Source: CAWCTB01 sp963798275
Lineage (GTDB): Bacteria > Acidobacteriota > Terriglobia > Terriglobales > Acidobacteriaceae
Length of the DNA: 64,000 nucleotides
Direction: 5' to 3'
Assembly (NCBI GenBank): GCA_963798275.1
Contig: CAWCTB010000046.1
Location: forward strand, 1 to 64,000
In this document: positions 47,360-59,089 of the stretch, piece after piece
How the letters are laid out: each line of letters opens with the position of its first letter
How positions within the stretch are numbered: the first letter of the stretch is position 1
Position numbers and translations under genes: made by a program
Notes under the pieces: generated by a model
What the model saw: only the letters and a program-made list of their open reading frames with translations
What the model was told of the DNA's origin: nothing
Databases searched by the model: none

Positions 47360-48133
47360 ATGACGAAAGGTCCAACCCAAGTCCAGCTTAAACCAGAGAC
47401 GGTGCAGGCCTTCGAGGACTACGTGCATGACGCCGAGGCCGCCATGGATGAGTTACTCGCCGGCTCGGGCCCGTTTCTGTGGGCCGAAGGCGACGACAAG
47501 AGAGCCAGGACAGTTCGCAAGGGAGAGGTGGTGGCGGCCTTCTGGTCGGGACAGGAGCCTGTCAAAGTGCCGAATGGCCTGATTCATGACTGGATTGGAG
47601 CGGCCTTCGTGCCGGGCGCTACGGTTGAAGCTGCCCTCGCGCTGGTCCAGGATTATGACAACCACAAGAACATCTACAAACCTGAGGTAATGGACTCAAA
47701 GCTGGTGAGTCACGCCAGGAACGATTTCACCATTTTTCTGCGGTTGCTGAAAAAGAAGATCATCACCGTCGTCCTTGACACTTATCACGACGTTCACTAC
47801 TTTTCAGTGAACTCCCATCACTGGATATGTCGCTCCCATACGACCCAGATCCGCGAAGTGGAAGACGCGGGCACCGCAAAGGAAAAAGTTCTCCCTGCCG
47901 ACACCGGCTACGGTTTTCTATGGCGCCTCTACTCGTATTGGCAATTTCTGGAAAAGGACAGAGGCGTACACCTAGAGTGCCGGGCCATCTCCTTGTCGCG
48001 CGACGTTCCTACCGGACTGGGATGGATCGTCGATCCCATCATTCGCAAGCTGCCGCGAGAGTCGCTGATCCACACTCTGCAAGCCACCCGCCAGGCGCTG
48101 GAAGCCCAACTCGGCCGCACTCCCTCCACGTAG
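47360..48133 (+). CDS. START/SRPBCC-fold-like protein, unknown ligand
   Basis: Intact, 257 residues, no signal peptide found from the ATG at 47360. Residues of about 75-240 show the pattern of a helix-grip (START-like) domain: VPGATVEAALALVQDYDNHK, a strand region (FTIFLRLLKKKIITVVLDTY), WICRSHTTQIREVED, YGFLWRLYSYWQFLEKDRGV, HLECRAISLSRDVPTG, and a closing helix (IIRKLPRESLIHTLQATRQA). Such folds bind lipids or other hydrophobic ligands. It is convergent with the alpha-galactosidase gene, stop codons 8 bp apart. Confidence 0.65.
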   Translation: MTKGPTQVQLKPETVQAFEDYVHDAEAAMDELLAGSGPFLWAEGDDKRARTVRKGEVVAAFWSGQEPVKVPNGLIHDWIGAAFVPGATVEAALALVQDYDNHKNIYKPEVMDSKLVSHARNDFTIFLRLLKKKIITVVLDTYHDVHYFSVNSHHWICRSHTTQIREVEDAGTAKEKVLPADTGYGFLWRLYSYWQFLEKDRGVHLECRAISLSRDVPTGLGWIVDPIIRKLPRESLIHTLQATRQALEAQLGRTPST

Positions 48134-48141
48134 CCGCGCCG

Positions 48142-49295
48142 TCAGCGCACTCGCAGCATCACTACTCCGTGCACCGGGACGGTCGTGGTGAAGCTGCCAT
48201 TCAGCTTGCCGAGATCCTTGTGCGCCCACAGGTCGCGCGCCGTCACCGACTTCCGGCAGCCCGAGTTGCTTGAATTGAATCGTCAGCGGATTCTGCGGCT
48301 CTCCCTTGTTGAAGATGGCGACCGCCTTGGAACCATCGGCCAGCGGCTTTACCCAAACCTCCAGCGGCCCTTCGCGCCAGGCGCTGATGACCCTGTTCTC
48401 CCGAGCGGGTCCTGATCGACGGCGATCACTTCCTGGTTGGTGAGCACACCCAGCACATCGGGATTCATGTGGGCCAGGTCGTTACCGGCCAGCAGCGGCG
48501 CGGCCAGCATCGCCCACAGGCTGAAGTGCAGGCGGTTCTCGTCCATCGTGAGCTTGCCGTTGCCGACCTCCAGCATGTCCGGATCGTTCCAGTGGCCGGG
48601 GCCGGCGAACTTCTCGAGGCCCGGATTCTGCGCGAAGCCTAGCGCGAGAATGCTTTCGTAGTTGGCGGAAATGTCGCCCGAGGTGCGCCACAGGTTGCCG
48701 CCCGACTGCGGCCCCCACGTCCACACACCGATGACGCCGTACTGGCACAGGCTGAAGACGATGGGCCGGCCTGTGGCCTTCAGCGCGTCGCCCATCTTCT
48801 TGTAGACGGCGGGCATGTCGCTGTTCTGGTAAACCTTGTCGGCGCTGCACCAGTCGTACTTCAGATAGTCGAAGCCCCAGGCGGCGTAGGTGCGGGCGTC
48901 CTGCTCTTCGTGCTGATAACTTCCTTCGTAGCCGGCGCAGGTCTTCGGACCAGGCGACGAGTAGATGCCGATCTTCAATCCCTTGCTGTGTACGTAGTCG
49001 GCCAGCGCCTTCATGTCGGGAAACTTTTCGTTGCCCTGGATGTTGCCCTGCGCATCGCGCTTGCCCTGCCAGCAGTCGTCGATGTTGATGTAGGTATATC
49101 CGGCGTCCTTCATGCCATTGCGACGCCATGGCATCGGCAGCGGCCCGGACCACCGCATCGCTGACTTTGCAGGCGAACAGGTTCCAACTGTTCCAGCCCA
49201 TAGGGGGAGTGAGCGCGACTTGCGGAGTTTGAGCGAAGGATTGCGCAAGCAAATGCGAGCAACAGAATTGCCAGGGAGAGAGAAGATCGTTTCAT
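48142..49295 (-). CDS. GH27 alpha-galactosidase, secreted (frameshifted)
   Basis: About 384 residues. Signal peptide MKRSSLSLAILLLAFACAIL, then the family opening LTPPMGWNSWNLFACKV, YTYINIDDCWQGKRDAQGNI, GLKIGIYSSPG, the catalytic nucleophile Asp in YLKYDWCSADK, and the acid/base Asp in GPGHWNDPDMLEVGNG. A C-terminal beta-sandwich contains GSKAVAIFNKGEPQNPLTI. Retaining hydrolases of this family remove terminal alpha-1,6-linked galactose from melibiose, raffinose or galactomannan. Breaks lie near 49230, 49120, 48390 and 48255. The end is HGVVMLRVR at 48142. Divergent from the mutarotase gene, with 172 bp between starts. Confidence 0.88.
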
Positions 49296-49467
49296 CGCAG
49301 GCCCTCGCGGGAAAATGAAAAGCGACAGCGGCATCAAGGTAAACCTGAACGCGGGCAATGTCTACCTGGGTGCGATTTCCAAACTCTGCACCCGAGCAAT
49401 TATGATGGTGCGCCAACTGCGACTGAGTCCTTTACTGAGCCGCAGCGTCGGCACGAATCGATCACCA

Positions 49468-50686
49468 ATGCCTATGACCCTCACGCCGGGAGCGAAAATC
49501 GCCGTTGTCTGCGCGCTGCTGCTGGCATGCTCGTACCTGGCGATCCCGATCTCGCCGCGGCGGCCCAGGCCGCCGCGGCGAAGAAGGCAGCCGGCATCTC
49601 CATCGGCGGTGAGCCGGTCATCCTCCTGAAGCGCCCAATGTCCAAGGACAAGAGCGCCGCCGCAATTTCTGGAACTGGTCGAACTGCCCGGCCGAGGCAT
49701 GGCGTGGCTGCAGCTCAAAGCGTATCTGCCGGGGAAGGGAATCATCGATGTTCTGAACGCCCCTCCGCTCAGTCAGGCGGCAACTCTACTGGACAAGAAG
49801 GATGACGAGTGGGGCAACGGTGTCTTCAAAATAGGCGGGGCGATTCTTCTCCCGTTCGCCAATCGCATTCGCGGCAAGCTGAATCCCGGCGGCAAGACCA
49901 TCACTGCGAACGTGGCCGGAAACATGCTCACCCTGCCGGCGAACTGGCACGGCAACAAGCCGGGAGCCGAGGTACATTCCATTCATGGCCTGATGCAGCG
50001 CTCGAAGTTTCAGGACATCAAACGCACCAGCAAGGCCGACGCCATCAGCGTTTCCGCCGTGTTACATGCCGGCAACTTCGACGGCCATTGGCTATCGGAC
50101 ACCGACGTCACGGTCGAGAGCACGCTGAAAAACAATGCCGTCGAGCTGGAGGTCACGGCGAAGAATGTGGGGAAGACGCCGCTGCCCATGGGCGTTGGCT
50201 GGCACCCATACTTCGTGATCCCCAGTGGGGACCGCAAACAGGCGCTGCTCCACATACCCAGCGACACCCGCGCCGTGATGAACAACTACGACGACACCTT
50301 CACCACCGGCCAGCGCGTGCCGGTCAGGGGCACGCCCGTACGACTTCAGCGCGCCCGGCGGCCGCGCTCTCGGCGATCAGTATCTGGACGACAACTACTC
50401 GGCGCTGGAGCGCCGGCCCGATGGCAGCACCGTCTCGGAAATCATCGACCCGAAATCGCACTATGGACTGCGGCTCACGACTCTGTCGTTCGACATTCGC
50501 ACCCTTCAGGTATACGCGCCGCCAGCGAAGAACTTTGTCGCCATCGAACCGCAGTTCAACTTTCCTGATCCCTACAACCGCAACTGGGGGAGCCTGAACA
50601 CCGGCATGCTGGTGCTGCAACCGGGGCAGTCGGCAACCTGGCGCGTGCGGCTGGAGCTGTTCATCCCCAAGGAAGGAACTCACTGA
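49468..50686 (+). CDS. galM: Galactose mutarotase (aldose 1-epimerase), exported (frameshifted)
   Basis: About 400 residues. The N-terminus (MPMTLTPGAKIAVVCALLLA) is a signal peptide. The epimerase body has LPFANRIRGK, His in VHSIHGLMQRSKF, His in GVGWHPYFVIP, and the catalytic Glu in FVAIEPQFNFPDPYNRNWG. GalM interconverts alpha and beta galactose, the step between alpha-galactosidase release and galactokinase. Frame breaks lie near 49545, 49665 and 50335. TGA at 50684 is 9 bp before the next start. The first gene of the galM-symporter-galK-galT-yjbQ run. Confidence 0.87.
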
Positions 50687-50695
50687 GGTCCGCCC

Positions 50696-52493
<1,798 letters not shown>

Positions 52494-52511
52494 GGCGTTT
52501 CGAGGTTTAGC

Positions 52512-52760
52512 ATGGGACTGGATATCCGCTTGCCGATCGGCCTGATGTTCGCGGTCTTCGGCGTCATCCTGACGATTTACGGCGCGATCAGCGACAAGGC
52601 AATCTATGCGCGCTCCCTCGGCATTAACGTCAATTCGGAATGGGGTTTCGCGCTGCTGGTTTTCGCAATCGCGATGCTGGCGCTGGGGTCGCGCAAGAAG
52701 CGGACGAGGTCGCAGCCAGTAACCGATGGAACAAAAGATGCACACCACCGAAGCCACTAA
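52512..52760 (+). CDS. Small membrane protein, 82 aa
   Basis: Two membrane helices (PIGLMFAVFGVILTIYGAI, WGFALLVFAIAMLALGS) and a basic, hydrophilic tail (RKKRTRSQPVTDGTK). It lies 18 bp after the symporter gene and overlaps the probable N-terminal extension of galK. It may be an accessory of the transporter; no family recognised. Confidence 0.6.
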   Translation: MGLDIRLPIGLMFAVFGVILTIYGAISDKAIYARSLGINVNSEWGFALLVFAIAMLALGSRKKRTRSQPVTDGTKDAHHRSH

Positions 52761-52829
52761 GCGGACCACGCAGGCGGAAAGCACCGCGGCGCGACGCGGT
52801 TCGACGGGAGTTCAGCGCGCCTGCACGGC

Positions 52830-53948
52830 ATGCCCGCGCGAATCTTCCGCGCCCCCGGACGCGTGAACCTCATCGGCGAGCATACCGACTACAACGACGG
52901 ATTTGTTATGCCGGCGGCCCTGGAGTTCTACACCTACGTCGCCGCCGGATGGAGAGACGACCGCAAGCTGGGCGTCTATGGGTTCGACTTCGACCAGGCC
53001 AATCTCTTCGATCTGGATGCCATCGGCGACGGACCTTCCGGCCAGTGGAGCGATTACGTGCGTGGGGTCGCGGCGGTGCTCCAGACTCGCGGGCACCAGC
53101 TTCGAGGCGCGAACCTCGTCATCAAGGGCGAGGTGCCCATCGGAGCCGGCCTTAGCTCCTCAGCGGCGATCGAGGTCGCCACGGCTCTGGCACTGCTGGC
53201 GATGGCGAACCTGTCGCTCGACCGCAAATCTATCGCGCAAATCTGTCAGCAGGCCGAACACGAATACGCCGGAACGCAATGCGGCATCATGGACCAGTTC
53301 ATCGCCTGCTTCGGGCAGGCGAATCAGGCCCTGCTGCTCGACTGTCGCAGCCTCGAGTATCAGTTGCTGCCGGTGGAGTCGAGCGTGCGCATCGTGATCT
53401 GTAACACCAACGTGAAGCACGAGCTGGCTTCCGGCGAATACAACTGCCGCCGCGCCGACTGCGAAGCCGGGGTGCAATATCTGAGCCGATATTTGCCTGG
53501 CATCCGCGCCCTGCGGGACGTTACCGCGGCGCAACTGGACGAATTCGGCGGGCGCCTGCCCGAGATCACCTATCGCCGCTGCCGCCACGTGGTCACGGAA
53601 AACGCTCGCGTGCTGGCGGCCGCCGAAGCCCTGAAGTCTGGGAATCTGCGGCTGTTCGGCGATCTGATGCTCGAATCGCATCGCAGCCTGCAGTTCGACT
53701 ACGAGGTGAGCAGTCCCGAGCTCGACCTGATGGTGAACCTCGCGCAGAGCTGCCCCGGCGTCTTGGGCGCGCGCATGACCGGTGGCGGATTCGGCGGCTG
53801 CACGGTGAACCTGGTCCGGGCCGAAGCCGCGGAAAACTTCAGCGAGATCATCCAACGCCAATACCAGGCCGCGAGCGGACTGCAAGCCGGGGTTTACATC
53901 TGCATGCCCGGGGACGGAGCTTCGGAAATAGGAGCCGCGCAAAGTTGA
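52830..53948 (+). CDS. galK: Galactokinase
   Basis: 372 residues from the ATG at 52830; GHMP kinase phosphorylating galactose at C1. The galactokinase signature FRAPGRVNLIGEHTDYNDGF is complete, with the ATP loop GAGLSSSAAIEVA, the catalytic Asp region in GTQCGIMDQFIACF, and GARMTGGGFGGCTVNL near the end. The reading frame continues upstream as RFDGSSARLHG, and ATGs at 52726 and 52738 in another frame would give MHTTEATKRTTQAESTAARR; one slip near 52795 would join them. The true protein is thus probably about 30 residues longer. The stop overlaps the TTG start of galT. Confidence 0.95.
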   Translation: MPARIFRAPGRVNLIGEHTDYNDGFVMPAALEFYTYVAAGWRDDRKLGVYGFDFDQANLFDLDAIGDGPSGQWSDYVRGVAAVLQTRGHQLRGANLVIKGEVPIGAGLSSSAAIEVATALALLAMANLSLDRKSIAQICQQAEHEYAGTQCGIMDQFIACFGQANQALLLDCRSLEYQLLPVESSVRIVICNTNVKHELASGEYNCRRADCEAGVQYLSRYLPGIRALRDVTAAQLDEFGGRLPEITYRRCRHVVTENARVLAAAEALKSGNLRLFGDLMLESHRSLQFDYEVSSPELDLMVNLAQSCPGVLGARMTGGGFGGCTVNLVRAEAAENFSEIIQRQYQAASGLQAGVYICMPGDGASEIGAAQS

Positions 53949-54998
53949 TCGACCTCGGCAGCTTGCAGGATGGCTCGCACCGCCGCTTCAATCCGCTCAC
54001 TCGTGACTGGGTACTGGTTTCGCCGCATCGCACCGAACGCCCCTGGCAAGGCCAGACCGAGCCGCAGGAGCGCGAGCAACGGCCGCAATACGATCCCCAC
54101 TGTTACCTTTGTCCCGGCAACCAGCGCGCCGGCGGCGTACGCAATCCACCGTACGATTCGACCTTTGTTTTCGACAACGACTTCGCCGCGATGCGGATGG
54201 ATACCCCAACCCACACGCTTGACGCCGGCGAACGTGGGCTGGTGGTCGCGCCAATCGGAACGCGGGATCTGTCGCGTCGTCTGCTTCTCGCCGCGGCATG
54301 ACCTGACGCTGGCGGGCATGAGCGTGGAAGCGATCCGGACAGTCGTGGACGTCTGGAGCGAGCAGTACCAAAGCCTCGGCTTCGATCCGCGCATTCATCA
54401 CGTGCAGATCTTCGAGAACCGCGGCGTCATGATGGGCTGCAGCAATCCCCATCCCCATGGACAAATCTGGGCCAACGAGACCTTGCCCAACGAACCGCGC
54501 AAAGAGCTGGAATCGTTCGCCGAATATCGGCGGCGCCACGCAACTTGCTTGTTGTGTGACTACCTCGATCTGGAACGCAAGTCGGGCGAGCGCCTGGTCT
54601 GCGAAAACGATGAGTTCGTGGTGCTGGTGCCTTTCTGGGCGACGTGGCCGTTCGAGGTTTTGTTGGTCAGCAAGCAGCATGTCGCCGACCTGCCGGCGCT
54701 GCACGATCATACGCGAACCGCGTTAGCTGAGCTTCTGAAGCGCCTGACTACGCGCTATGACAATCTGTTCCAGGTTACGTTTCCGTATTCCATGGGATTT
54801 CACCAGCGGCCGACGGATGGCGTTGAGCATCCCGAGTGGCACCTGCACGCGCATTTCTATCCGCCGCTTTTACGCTCGGCTACGGTACGGAAATTCATGG
54901 TCGGCTACGAAATGCTGGACTCACCACAACGCGACATCACGCCCGAATCCGCCGCCGAACACCTGCGTCGCGTCGCTGATCAGGACTTGTTGCCATGA
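53945..54998 (+). CDS. galT: Galactose-1-phosphate uridylyltransferase (one frameshift)
   Basis: About 351 residues from a TTG start overlapping the galK stop. It transfers UMP between UDP-glucose and galactose-1-phosphate. Zinc-site Cys pair in CYLCPGNQRAGG, RFNPLTRDWVLVSPHRTERP at the N-terminus, FDNDFAAM, the active-site His triad in SNPHPHGQIWANETLP, and the second-domain ATWPFEVLLVSKQHV with EWHLHAHFYPPLLRS. One slip near 54285 splits it (the segment around LSRRLL). The TGA overlaps the ATG of yjbQ. Confidence 0.94.
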
Positions 54999-55396
54999 AC
55001 CGCTTGCAGATTCGCACCCGCAAGAAACGCGAAATCGTCGACATCACCGGCAATATCGAAGCCATATTGCGCGCAGACTTCTCCGGCCGAAGCGGAGTTT
55101 GCCATCTCGTTGTCCTGCATACCACGGCCGCCCTGACCACTGCCGATCTCGATCCCGGTACTGATCTCGACATGCTCGACGCCTTCGAAGCCATCGTGCC
55201 GAAGCTCCGCTACCGTCACCCCCACGATCCCGCGCATGTCCCCGACCACATTCTTTCCACATTGATCGGCACCTCCGTCAGCATGGTGGTCGAAAACGGA
55301 TCGCTGCTCCTGGGCACATGGCAGCGGGTGGTGCTGGTGGAACTCGATGGACCGCGCCAGCGAGAGATCGCCCTGGCCTTTGTTCCGGCGGAGTAA
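54995..55396 (+). CDS. yjbQ: YjbQ/UPF0047 family protein
   Basis: Intact, 133 residues. Small beta-rich trimer family; members show weak thiamine-phosphate synthase activity, and the true role is unresolved. Family stretches: VDITGNIEAILRADFSGRSG, VCHLVVLHTTAALTTADLDP, HPHDPAHVPDHILSTLIGTS, and the ending LLLGTWQRVVLVELDGPRQR. The conserved His and Asp/Glu cluster is intact. The 4-base overlap with galT implies co-translation with the galactose genes. Confidence 0.9.
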   Translation: MNRLQIRTRKKREIVDITGNIEAILRADFSGRSGVCHLVVLHTTAALTTADLDPGTDLDMLDAFEAIVPKLRYRHPHDPAHVPDHILSTLIGTSVSMVVENGSLLLGTWQRVVLVELDGPRQREIALAFVPAE

Positions 55397-55522
55397 TCTT
55401 CCTCGTCACCGGCCGCGATTTACGGTATCGCAAGCCTTCGCATACTTAACCGCTCTGAGCGAACCGGGAAGTATGCGACAATACGCGGAAACTAGAGTTG
55501 CCGTTGCTGTGCCACGACTGCC

Positions 55523-56785
55523 ATGGACATGTCTCTCATCTTCGGTATTCCTGCCGCCCTGCTCGTAGTAGCGGTGGTGGCGAACTGGCTGTCGCGTTTG
55601 ACGCGGGTGCCGGACATTATCGTGTTGCTGGTAATCGGGATCTTACTAGGTCCGGTACTGGGATGGGTGCATCCCGACGTTTTCCAGAGCACCATCCGGG
55701 TGCTCGGAATGCTGGCCCTCATCCTCATCCTGTTCGAAGGTGGACTCGAGCTGAGGGTGAAGGAGGTGATTCGCAACCTGCCGGGCGGTTTGCTGCTTGC
55801 GCTGGTGAGCTTCGGTCTCAGCATGGGTTTGGTAGCCGTCCTCGCCCGGTTGTTGCTCCACATGAACTGGACCGACGGCCTGCTGATCGGAGCGGTGCTG
55901 GGACCGACCAGCGGATCCGTGGTGCTGCCGGCGTTGCAGCAAATCCAGGCGTCCGAGCCGGTGAAAGTGACGCTTACGTTGGAGTCCTCGCTCGGCGAAA
56001 TCATCGCCGTGATCATGGTGGGCACGCTGCTCTCCGTGGGAGGCACTACTCCGCAAGTTTCAGGACTGGTGGCAGGCTTCTCGAAACACGTCATTATTGA
56101 TGTAACCCTGGGCTTGGCTTGTGGCCTGCTTTGGTCGCGGCTATGGCCTTACTTCGCGGCCCAGCCCTTCGTCAACGCCCTGAACCTGGGGGTTGTACTG
56201 ACGGTATTTGCCACCGCGCGCTACCTGGGCGGCAGCGGCTTGCTGGCTGAACTGGTGTTCGGTCTTACCCTGGCGAACCTTCCGCGAACTCCCCACATGA
56301 CGCGGCAGGGAGCGCGCATGGTCGCTTTTCATTCCGAATTCACCTTCCTGGTCCGCTCCTTCTTCTTCGTGCTGCTGGGCATCATGGCGCAATTTGTGGC
56401 GCGCAGCTACGTAATACCCATTATCGCCATCCTGGTTGCCATGATGCTGGCCCGCTATTTTGCGGTACAGGGAACGCGCTGGTTGATCCGGGGGGCGACC
56501 CGCGACGATGTTGAACTGCTCTTCCTGATGCTGCCGCGCGGGCTTATCACCGCGGTGCTGGCGCTGGAAGTGGCGAGTGCCAAAGGTGACGCGTTTTCGT
56601 TCCTGCCGGCCATGGCTTTCACGGCCGTTCTCGTGACCAACCTGTTCGTCATAGCAGCCGCGGTACGCTCACAGAAGCCGCTGGCGGCGCCCGCAGTCGC
56701 GGATGCGCAACTGGTTGTTGAACCAACCCACGATACCGCATTACCGACTGGCGCGCCCATAGCCGAAACCGAGTCGGGAGGTTAG
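55523..56785 (+). CDS. Cation:proton antiporter, CPA family
   Basis: Intact, 420 residues with about 12 membrane helices. LTRVPDIIVLLVIGILLGPV, LALILILFEGGLELRVKEVI and GAVLGPTSGSVVLPALQQI, followed by LTLESSLGEIIAVIM, match the core of CPA1/CPA2 antiporters, where the Asp/Glu in the ESSLGE-like helix takes part in ion exchange. The cytoplasmic TrkA-like domain of Kef-type proteins is absent; instead a short Pro/Ala tail of about 35 residues ends the protein. It probably exchanges Na+ or K+ for protons. It stands alone, 126 bp after yjbQ. Confidence 0.87.
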   Translation: MDMSLIFGIPAALLVVAVVANWLSRLTRVPDIIVLLVIGILLGPVLGWVHPDVFQSTIRVLGMLALILILFEGGLELRVKEVIRNLPGGLLLALVSFGLSMGLVAVLARLLLHMNWTDGLLIGAVLGPTSGSVVLPALQQIQASEPVKVTLTLESSLGEIIAVIMVGTLLSVGGTTPQVSGLVAGFSKHVIIDVTLGLACGLLWSRLWPYFAAQPFVNALNLGVVLTVFATARYLGGSGLLAELVFGLTLANLPRTPHMTRQGARMVAFHSEFTFLVRSFFFVLLGIMAQFVARSYVIPIIAILVAMMLARYFAVQGTRWLIRGATRDDVELLFLMLPRGLITAVLALEVASAKGDAFSFLPAMAFTAVLVTNLFVIAAAVRSQKPLAAPAVADAQLVVEPTHDTALPTGAPIAETESGG

Positions 56786-56845
56786 CCCCAAGGAGTCGCC
56801 AGCTCACCTAAAGACGGTGTGGGGTTGTCCCTGGCGTGGCCACGC

Positions 56846-57838
56846 TTAAACCATTTGCGTACCCCACAGATCATGCAGATGCAGCACGCCCAGCAGATTT
56901 CCTTCGCCGTCGACCACCGGGAGTGATGTGATCTTCTTCTGCTCCATAATGTCGAGCGCCCGGATGGCGAACTCGTCGGGGCCGATCACCTTGGGGCTGG
57001 GTGTCATGCACTGCCCGGCGTTCATATCCAGAACTTCCTTGCCATGACGCTCCAGCAGCCGCCGCAAATCGCCGTCGCTGATGAGCCCGAGCAGCTTTCC
57101 GTCCTGCAGGACGGTGGTCATGCCCAGCTTCTTGCGCGACATTTCGTAAATCACCTGCGACATCGTGGTATCGGGACCGACGGCGGGAATGGCTTCGCCG
57201 CTGTGCATAAGCGTGGACACCCGCGCCAGGCGTTTGCCCAGTTTGCCGCCAGGATGCAGGTTGGCGAAATCTTCTTCGCGAAATCCGCGGTGCACCGACA
57301 GCGACACGGCCAGCGCGTCTCCCAACGCCAGCATGGTGGTGGTCGACGCCGTCGGGGCCAGCCCGAGCGAGCAGGCTTCCTTCGCCACCGAGCAATCGAG
57401 TGCGACGTCGGCAGCCTGCGCCAACGTCGAGCGGGTGCGCGGATCGGGCGCGGCATACAGGTCGTCGCAGGTCATGGTGATGAGTGGAACCCCCAGCCGC
57501 TTGATGGTTGCCAGCAACTGCAGGATCTCCGCCGTTTCGCCGCTGGCCGAGAGCGCGATGACCACGTCCCCGCGGACCACATTCCCCAGGTCGCCATGCA
57601 GAGCCTCTGCGGGATGAAGAAACAACGCCGGCGTTCCCGTGGAGTTGAGGGTGGCGGCAACCTTGCGGGCGACAATGCCGCTTTTGCCCATGCCGGTCAC
57701 CACGACCCGCCCGGCGCAGCCATTCAGCAGTTCTACGGCCCTCTGAAAATCCTCCGCCATGGGCCCCGAAATCCGGTCGGCCAGGGCGCGCAGGGCTTCC
57801 GCCTCGAGCCTGACAACATTCTCTCCGATGGTTTTCAT
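56846..57838 (-). CDS. kdsD: D-arabinose-5-phosphate isomerase
   Basis: Intact, 330 residues. It converts ribulose-5-phosphate to arabinose-5-phosphate, first step of KDO synthesis for LPS. SIS domain at about residues 35-170: GRVVVTGMGKSGIVARKVAA, FLHPAEALHGDLG, ALSASGETAEIL. Then LAPTASTTTMLALGDALAVS and ANLHPGGKLGKRL, and two CBS domains (TTVLQDGKLLGLISDGDLRR, SLPVVDGEGNLLGVLHLHDL). All family landmarks are present. The gene follows the rodZ-like gene by 19 bp on the same strand and fits with lpxB elsewhere in the window. Confidence 0.95.
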   Translation of the reverse strand: MKTIGENVVRLEAEALRALADRISGPMAEDFQRAVELLNGCAGRVVVTGMGKSGIVARKVAATLNSTGTPALFLHPAEALHGDLGNVVRGDVVIALSASGETAEILQLLATIKRLGVPLITMTCDDLYAAPDPRTRSTLAQAADVALDCSVAKEACSLGLAPTASTTTMLALGDALAVSLSVHRGFREEDFANLHPGGKLGKRLARVSTLMHSGEAIPAVGPDTTMSQVIYEMSRKKLGMTTVLQDGKLLGLISDGDLRRLLERHGKEVLDMNAGQCMTPSPKVIGPDEFAIRALDIMEQKKITSLPVVDGEGNLLGVLHLHDLWGTQMV

Positions 57839-57857
57839 GCCAAACGGCTAGGGTACA

Positions 57858-58805
57858 TCATGGCCGCGTCTGTGGGGGTTCCGTCTGCACCGGCGGGGTT
57901 ACCACCGGGCGAGGTTTAGGCGGCGGAGTTGGTGCAAGGCCATTGGGAGTGAAGACCAGCACGCGAACTTCATTCGGCCCGGCCTCGATCGGCACACTCT
58001 TGCCGTTGAACGTAACTTCCAGCGCCCCAGCGTTGCCGGTCCACAGAACGACCTCCTTTTTGGCCTCCATGGTCCGCGACTGGCCGGCTTCCAGCACACC
58101 GCGCGTCTGGATGTTGCCATCCACCTTGATCGACACCCACGCGCTGTCCTTGGTGTGGAGGGTGACTTCGAAAGACGCGCCCGCAGCTGGCCCGCCGGCC
58201 GCAGCCGTGGTCGAAGCGTTGCTGGGTGGCGAAGACGCAGTCTCTGCGGATGGACTGGCTGTTGCTGGGAGAGAGCCCGCCGCTGAAGTAGTAGAACTGC
58301 CGGAAGGCTCAGGCAGACTGGTTGGATTCGACGACGCCGACGCTGGCTTTTGCGAATCGGCCGGGTTCGAGGCCGCCGCCGGTTCTCGCTCTCGTTCCTG
58401 CTGCCTTTGTTGATAAATGCGCCATCCCCCAAACCCCGCCGCAACCACCACGCACAGAATTAAAACCGGAACGACAGGGAATCCCGAACGCTGCGCTGGG
58501 CTGTTGTCAAGAATGTTGCCCTTGTCCCAGCGGGAATTTTGTTCGGCCACCGCCCTCACATCGGGTTCACGCTCGCCGGCGGCTTCCAGGTAAGCGGCTA
58601 CCGCCTGCTCCTCATCGATCCCCAGGTACTTGGCATATGCACGCACGAAGCCCTTGTTGAAGATCCCGCCCGGAAGCAGTTCAAACTGCTCGTCTTCGAG
58701 CGCCTTCAGAAGACGGGTGCCGATCTTGGTGGTGTGCGCGATTTCATCCAGGGACACGCCGCGCATTTCCCGTTCGCGGCGCAGCCGTTCGCCGAAGCTC
58801 TTCAC
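57858..58805 (-). CDS. RodZ-like membrane protein with HTH and DUF4115
   Basis: Intact, about 315 residues from the GTG at 58805 (KSFGERLRREREMRGVSLDE). A cytoplasmic HTH_25 domain (IAHTTKIGTRLLKALEDEQF, FVRAYAKYLGIDEEQAVAAY) precedes one membrane helix (PVVPVLILCVVVAAGFGGW). A long Ser/Ala/Pro-rich periplasmic linker is followed by a DUF4115-like domain (SFEVTLHTKDSAWVSIKVDG, AKKEVVLWTGNAGALEVTFN). RodZ links MreB to the cell-shape machinery. The frame is open to 58952, but homology starts at the GTG. The C-terminus is Pro-rich. No mreB gene is adjacent. Confidence 0.85.
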   Translation of the reverse strand: MKSFGERLRREREMRGVSLDEIAHTTKIGTRLLKALEDEQFELLPGGIFNKGFVRAYAKYLGIDEEQAVAAYLEAAGEREPDVRAVAEQNSRWDKGNILDNSPAQRSGFPVVPVLILCVVVAAGFGGWRIYQQRQQEREREPAAASNPADSQKPASASSNPTSLPEPSGSSTTSAAGSLPATASPSAETASSPPSNASTTAAAGGPAAGASFEVTLHTKDSAWVSIKVDGNIQTRGVLEAGQSRTMEAKKEVVLWTGNAGALEVTFNGKSVPIEAGPNEVRVLVFTPNGLAPTPPPKPRPVVTPPVQTEPPQTRP

Positions 58806-59089
58806 GCGTGGCTCTTCTTTCTCCAGGGAATCGCGCAATCGATTGTCCTTGATGGTCTTGCCGGAATCATAGAAAGCGCTATCCCCCGTGTCAAACCGAA
58901 GCCCCAAGCCGCCCTCCCGAAATGGCTTGGAGGGTGGTCCTTGCTGTCGCAATCCTATATGCCAAACCGGCTTCTTTTAGTACGATAGGGAGGAAGTTTT
59001 GGACTCCATCCGCCAGCCGTTGTGACCGTACTGCGCCAAGGTACGGCCGCGACCCGCGTATCGAGTTCAGCACGACCTCGGGTTCGTTC